Assembly (NCBI GenBank): GCA_951804985.1
Contig: OX638132.1
Location: 46,006,800 to 46,070,799 of the forward strand
Source: Dryomyza anilis
Lineage: Eukaryota > Arthropoda > Insecta > Diptera > Dryomyzidae
Direction: 5' to 3'
DNA: 64,000 nucleotides
Of this stretch, positions 58,741 to 64,000 are shown piece after piece; positions within the stretch are counted from its first letter, which is position 1, and every line of letters begins with the position of its first letter. Below the pieces are notes generated by a model. It had not been told where the DNA came from. It saw only the letters and a list, made by a program, of their open reading frames with translations, and did not search any database. The position numbers and the translations under genes are program-made.

Positions 58741-59652
58741 AAAGGCGGTGCAGCTGGTGTGCACATGTGGCGGTCTGGACGAAACCTCTGTCGGTTACCT
58801 TAATGGAGGCAATATGTCTTGCGACTCCAGCATGATCAGCTACAGCTCCGATTATGTGAACTGAAGGCAGTGGCGGCAGAGGTTGCGGCAAACACCGAGC
58901 TGGGACATACGCACAACTGAAACAGCAAATATGAGTGATGCAGCGAGAACTGCAGAGAAAGTTCCTCCGTGGCTGGTGGTGCCTCAAGTGGACGGCCGTG
59001 GCAAACTGATGAATAGCATCAAGAAAAAGGTGGCCATGTTTGATCCACATCTGGTGCAGCCTGGACGAATGAACAGATATAAAGGTTGGTAATAATGCAA
59101 ACTAACGTTTACTTTACCCATTTATTTTGTATTTTTTAACTTTGCAGAACCTAATGCGTCTGCCAACCCCAACAATTGCCGGTTAGTTGAATGACAGCCG
59201 CATGCGTTCGCGCCTCAGCGGCATCACGCGTACAGTATTCTTAACGCGTCCTGCAACCTCAGCGCCTATGCTGCAGACGTGTGAGCTCACCAGATCACGC
59301 GAAAAGTCCGTCATGCCCCCGAACCAAAAACCCACAACAACTGCCTTTCGCGCCACTCAAACTCGCGTCAAGCCACGGAAACCCGACCTGCTACGCTAGA
59401 CTTACACGTGACGCCCAGCAGCAGCGCATCATGCACTGGCCTTCGTTGGGTGTTCGCTCCATTAGCATGACGAAGCCGCAGAAGAGCGGCCTCTCTGCCA
59501 CACCAGATCTTGCCTCCATGAAGCTGCGCGCCAACATGCTTTTGGAAGTCAAAGTTGGTGTTTGTATTCCATACGGTACCATGCCGCGTCGCAGCAAGCA
59601 AAAGTCCGTCGAAGATTTAACCGCACGTTTAATTGTAAACTATGTTATTTAA
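58741..59652 (+). pseudogene. Multi-exon gene remnant, unrecognised
   Basis: GC-rich, with good coding composition in shifting frames. 58744-58862 reads VQLVCTCGGLDETSVGYLNG, then GGNMSCDSSMISYSSDYVN and a stop. After a frame change comes ELKAVAAEVAANTELGHTHN. 58930-59087 reads VPPWLVVPQVDGRGKLMNSI and KKKVAMFDPHLVQPGRMNRY. A donor 'aaaggttggt' and an acceptor 'tttgcag' (59148) give a 60-bp intron to EPNASANPNNCR. Later frames end with SGLSATPDLASMKLRANMLL and a stop at 59650. It looks like one or two cellular genes with indels. I do not recognise them. Confidence 0.5.
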
Positions 59653-59659
59653 AATTTGT

Positions 59660-60356
59660 TTTATATTAATGTGTATTATATATATTATATTGTAATAGTG
59701 TACAAATTTAAAAAAAAAATACTTAAATAAACATAAAAACCAAAAAAATGCCTTAGTTTTTTTTGTCATTAATTTTCTTTTGAATCAGCTTTACTTCAGA
59801 GTTTCCTTTAATATTCTGTCCCATTCTGAAACAAAAATGCCATCAGTTTTGCTTCACATAGTTTTTGATTGGCTGGTTTGAAAATATTTTATCAATTTTG
59901 ATTGGCTGATTTTAAAATATTTTCAGTTTTGCTCTCTTTATTTTGTGATTTTTTCTTTCAGGCACAGTTCAGAAAAATAGGAAAGAACTCTGTGTTTCCT
60001 TTAGTCTGATTTCACTCCTATTTAATTTCGAAATCGGAACCAACCTCGCACACATTTATCAGAGTTGTCTAACGTATAGTTCCGAAATAGTTCGTAATTA
60101 CGACAGAACGAATCACTAGGTATGTTTACATTTCTTATTTTATATATATTATATATAATACTTATACATTTTTAATATTAAGTTTGCAATATCCACACAC
60201 ATTAGACCACAATGATAGTTTTACAAAATCGTCCTTTACATTGCTATTAGTTTACTGTAAGGTTCGGAGTGTGTATATCGACGCACCTTACGAAAACAAA
60301 TACGTTTTAAATTTGTGTATTAAAATGTTCATACAAAATTTGAAAAATTTTTCGTA
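59660..60356. other. Non-coding stretch
   Basis: AT-rich. 59835-59935 repeats 'gattggctg/attttaaaat' in two copies ('cagttttgcttcac' and 'cagttttgctctct'). No gene recognised. Confidence 0.5.
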
Positions 60357-61182
60357 CACCCAGAAAAAAATCATGGTAAATTGATAGTATTTCAATAGAA
60401 AAGCAATAATTTATACCATTAAAATTGGTCAATAGTTAATACAATGTGTGGTTGTACCATAAATTTTATAATGTGATATTTTAATTACAATAAGAAAGAC
60501 ATATACAAATTTAATGATACGTATTATTAATTTTATGGTATAGTCGAATTACATTTTCCTAATAATTTATTAAAACATAAATGTATTTTAGTTAAAATAT
60601 TGTATACATTATTTATTTAAATGTCGAAATTGATATTCACTTTTAAAAAAGCATACACATAAATAGACACTTCTCGTTGCAAAATGTTATAGCACATTCA
60701 ATGTTCGCTTCAGTTTCCAATACTTCAGTCTGCATTTAGAGTCCGTCGCCATAATAGAAGTTCGATTTATTATTTATTATCTGAAATAAATAGAAAAAGG
60801 TTAAATGTAATGAATTTACATTAAATACATTAAGTCCTTACCAATGTCGCTTTTAATTATGTGGATTATTACAAAAAAATGCATGCGACTATTTTGAGCA
60901 AACACACACACGCAGAATGACATACAAAACGAACAAGTTTATGTTCGTGTTTATGTTTTTTATGCCACGTTTATTATTATAGGAGGAAACCATTAAAACA
61001 ATAGTATTTATTCTATTAAAAATAATAATATTCAAATATTTAGATTTATGGTACATAATTTTTCGAATACTATCAAATTAATTAGAAAACTTTTGATTCA
61101 AAAAGAAAAAACTATTATTTCATGAACCATAAGATTAATGGTCGTACCATTAAGTACTTAATGGGACATTTTTTTCTGAGTG
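60357..61182 (+). mobile_element. Family E element, copy E4
   Basis: CACCCAGAAAAAAATCATGG ... TTTTTTTCTGAGTG with TA on both sides (60355-60356, 61183-61184). 826 bp, same orientation as E3, with small deletions (about 30 bp near 60435). Confidence 0.92.
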
Positions 61183-61210
61183 TACACCGCAAAACTTCAA
61201 TTGAACTAAG

Positions 61211-62975
61211 CCCAATAAGCAATGAGTTTAAGGTTCGATAAATTTGGAGAATTTTCTTTTACAACCAGTTTGGATGTAATATCATGATCAAGCCGAATAA
61301 ATGAATGTTATTTCAACGTTGGTTTTCGAAATTAAAAAAACTTGACACGAAATTCACTACACAAAATTACTCAGTGGCTACAACCCAGTGACGTGATAAA
61401 TTAAATGTCAACAAAAAAATTTTCATTTTTTTCACCATTGCAGTCGCACAATCAGTGAGATCATTGTTTTTCGCTTGAATTAGCAAACAGACAAATCAAA
61501 TAATATCAGTAGAACATTATACGAAATGATACCTAAAAGGACATCTTTATAATGTTCACTTATTTGCATTCTCAAAAAGCTATCGAAGAGGTGAATTTCT
61601 AACAAGTCTCATTTGCATCGTTTTTACGTCAGCTAAACGATGACAGTATTCCGTAAACTTATTTGCATACTCAAAAAGTTTGCAAAAAGGCGACTATTTA
61701 ACAAGTCCCTTTTTTATCGTTTTGTGGTCAGTGTAACGATGCCAAAATAATGTTTGTTTACATTTTATTATCTGACAAAAACAAAAATTAATTTATTTTC
61801 AAATTTTCTAGCCGTCGCACAAAATCTAAAAAATTAAAAAAATAATAAAAAAAAAACCTGGCTGCATTACGCATAAACTCCGCAAATTTAAAAGCCGCGT
61901 TCCTACTCGAAGACGTCTGCGTTGGTGTCGCTGTGCGACGCTAAAAAATGCATACAGCACAATCTGCATCATCGAGCTCGCTCGCATGTCGGAAAGACAT
62001 GCCGAAGGTCTGACTATTGGCCCCGAAGTCAGATCCATCACGTGGGTGCGGACACGTGGACGCAGCGGAGCCATGAGTTGCGGCGAAATTCACATCATTG
62101 TGCTGAAGAAGTTTGCAGCGGCATATGAGTGACATTGAACAGATACCGGACACCGACAACAACCAGCAGAGAATACACTACACCTCGCTAATGATTAAAC
62201 TAACGCGATAAATCGTTGAAGCAGATGAAGTGTGTAACTGACAGAATGTAACAGCCCAATGGCTTTAATGAAGCACAAGTGTTCGGATTCTGACGCGAGA
62301 CATACGAGGAGTGGCATTCCGTTCTCTTTCCTAAGATGTGTACAAAATTGCACAAATGGCATCAGTGAATAAACAATAAAATATATTATGAAATACTAAG
62401 ATTTGTTTTGATTTAAACCGAAAAAATTCAATGCTCTTTTTGACAAATATTTGTCAAAAAGAACATTTCTGACGTCAACTTATAGACATATTTTTACATA
62501 CTTTTGGATGACTTAATTCGGTTGCCTTTCAGTTGTTAAAAAGACTACTTTTAGACAATTACTTTAAGACTTCTTTATGTAAATCATTAGGACATCATTT
62601 AGACAAATCAAAAAGGAACCTTCCGGTCAATCATTTGTATTACGAAAGGAAAGGTTTTTCTCGTAACATTTCGGACAAATTTCGGACATCTATAACTTAA
62701 AGATATCTTTTAGACATAATTTGTCTAGTTGGGATATAAGTGCAGCTCCAAACACAAAAGTCATCCCGAGAATACTGCCGCACGGAAAATGCACGATGAG
62801 CTGATATACAATGTAAATGGCCAAGGTTTACGAATACGTTTATGAAATATTAATATATTTTCATTCATACGCAGACAACATTGATATTTTACGTGAACCT
62901 GGCAATGTCATACATCGAGTTGGCGCAATTGGATACACTGGTTTGATCTTCGAGGCACGTCGTGGATTTTACAAG
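61211..62975 (+). mobile_element. Family I element, copy I1, with two-exon cargo
   Basis: Starts CCCAATAAGCAATGAGTTTA at 61211. After the O2 insertion it resumes at 62734 with cargo exon 1, a 62-bp intron (62813-62874, GTAAAT...GCAG) and exon 2 (62875-62975, DILREPGNVIHRVGAIGYTG, LIFEARRGFYK). The donor has weakened from GTAAGT to GTAAAT. The match to I3 stops at the end of exon 2. Confidence 0.78.
61499..62733 (+). mobile_element. Family O-like insertion in I1, copy O2, with cargo
   Basis: The right end ...GACAAATTTGTC-type 'tttgtctagttggg' (62733) matches the O terminus; the left end is not clear. Inside, 61860-62130 is GC-rich and gene-like (IELARMSERHAEGLTIGPEV, then SGAMSCGEIHIIVLKKFAAA and a stop). 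62290-62372 reads RETYEEWHSVLFPKMCTKLH-KWHQ and a stop followed by 'aataaacaataaaata', like the 3' end of a gene. Neither is recognised. Confidence 0.55.
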
Positions 62976-63485
62976 TAGTTCCTGTACACTGCCACCGGTG
63001 CAGGTGCTGTTGCAGCTGTAGAACATACTTTAATTCCTTTTAATATATAGTATTATAACTTATATGCGTTTTCTTTTATTTTATATTTAAACCTTTAATT
63101 AGGGAAATATATGAGCTTGAATTCAATTGTAATTTGAAGGTCGAATCACATTTTATCCATAGCTTACAATTAAGTTAAACCTCGAATGTATATTGAATGT
63201 CGGAATTCAAGTTTAGGTAAAGGCTAGATTCAATTGGATAAAAAGCTACCAGTTTTGCTGGAGAACGCTATGGTTTTCAAGCTTACAATTATAAAAAGTT
63301 GAACGCTTTTCTCCAGTGAAAGCTTCGATATCCATGTTCAATATACCTTCGATAATCATTTAATATCCAGGTTTTTGGTTTAAAAATGTAAATAAAATGG
63401 CATATGGTAAAAAAATGGCAAATATGTAAATAAAAAAATGTTCAATGATATAAATATTTGTATTTTATGAAATGTGTTAATTTAA
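62976..63485. other. Non-coding stretch
   Basis: After the I1 cargo the sequence is AT-rich. 63120-63310 has loose repeats of 'attcaagttt' and 'gcttacaatta'. No gene recognised. Confidence 0.45.
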
Positions 63486-64000
63486 ATTTCCTTTACTTGA
63501 CATTCCATACTTTTTGACGTCAGCAATACAGGGTGTACATGCGCAATGCGTAATCTTTTTTTTATATTATTCTTGCACACACACGAGAATAATGGAAACA
63601 AAGATTGCGCAGAACGTTGTTCAAAACTTGAATCTTCTGCGCATGTACGTAGAAATTTTTTGACAACTGTAATTTTTTCATTGTGTCAGAATGTTGTTGC
63701 AAAAAAAAACAAAACATTTCAATTATTTTTGAAAAAATTGCGTGTGATTAATAGATATGTGTGCAAAACTGCACTGAATCGGCCATCAAAACTAAAAGAT
63801 AAGCAACCACCATCGAAATCCTCTAAAAACAAAATAATTCAACAGCATTTGTGTAGCTCCGGTCAGGATAACAAATATATATTTTAGATTTGGAATTTAA
63901 ATTAACTGCTTTCCACCCAAGCCCATGTACAGCAATGTCTTGATCAGCACGAGAGTTGATACCGCCACTAAGGAAACTGCCGGAAGCCTGCTTCCCACCA
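63486..64000 (-). mobile_element. Family M element, copy M3, runs off the window
   Basis: 63486-63680 is the reverse of M1's left and right inner parts ('attgcgcagaacgttgttca'). 63925-64000 matches M1 at 48395-48460 inverted ('gaaactgccggaagcc'). About 240 bp between them is absent from M1 and may be an insertion. Confidence 0.6.

Noticed and set aside
58604..59050. 148-codon minus-strand frame
   Set aside because: Antisense to the otubain exon and the following plus-strand gene remnant, which have splice borders and recognisable motifs.

Overview
This window is nuclear DNA from an insect, most likely a higher (cyclorrhaphan) fly. The pointers are very short introns of about 50-80 bp, an intact three-exon ND-MLRQ/NDUFA4 gene (39140-39495), relics of P-element, copia and Ty3/gypsy transposons, a tRNA-derived SINE and a long AATAT satellite. 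I see no operons, CRISPR arrays or functional tRNA genes. ND-MLRQ is the only gene I can read as intact. Almost everything else is transposon tissue, much of it nested, and satellite DNA.

Layout. 1-2790: tandem repeats, a CACCACACTAAAA minisatellite with a 531-bp internal duplication, and a Helitron-like 3' terminus. 2788-6654: about 3.87 kb of (AATAT)n. 7300-12218: a deep nest in which an outer element (family I) holds PIF/Harbinger-like MITEs (family A), a CCCA-ended element (D) that itself holds a TA-flanked element (C), and a 2.4-kb CCCAGC-ended element (L) whose cargo is a broken, intron-bearing Cullin-5 copy. 12.2-27.4 kb: families C, N, Q (TTAA-flanked) and J, a SINE, and several fold-backs. 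27.5-33.7 kb: one family E element interrupted by F, G and a degenerate Ty3/gypsy element. 33.9-38.9 kb: families D, O, I and A, then a 5' copia-type fragment and a minisatellite. 39.1-39.5 kb: ND-MLRQ. 40.4-52.4 kb: families G/H, J, A, K and E, a second SINE, and an eEF2 fragment. 53.2-57.6 kb: a degenerate P-element transposase with a THAP domain. 58.1-59.7 kb: spliced-looking gene fragments including an otubain pseudogene. 60.4-64.0 kb: families E, I/O and M.

The most interesting pattern is that several families of terminal-inverted-repeat elements keep conserved ends while their interiors are unrelated from copy to copy and look like pieces of host genes, sometimes with introns or the normal C-terminal stop codon. 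Examples are Cullin-5 in L, an eEF2 C-terminus in K2, a two-exon fragment shared by the I copies, and different unidentified fragments in J1, J2, J3, G, F, K1, O and O2. This resembles the Pack-TIR transposons (Pack-MULEs and relatives) best known from plants. Many of these elements end in CCCA and duplicate only two bases of arbitrary target sequence. Family letters used here are my own labels.
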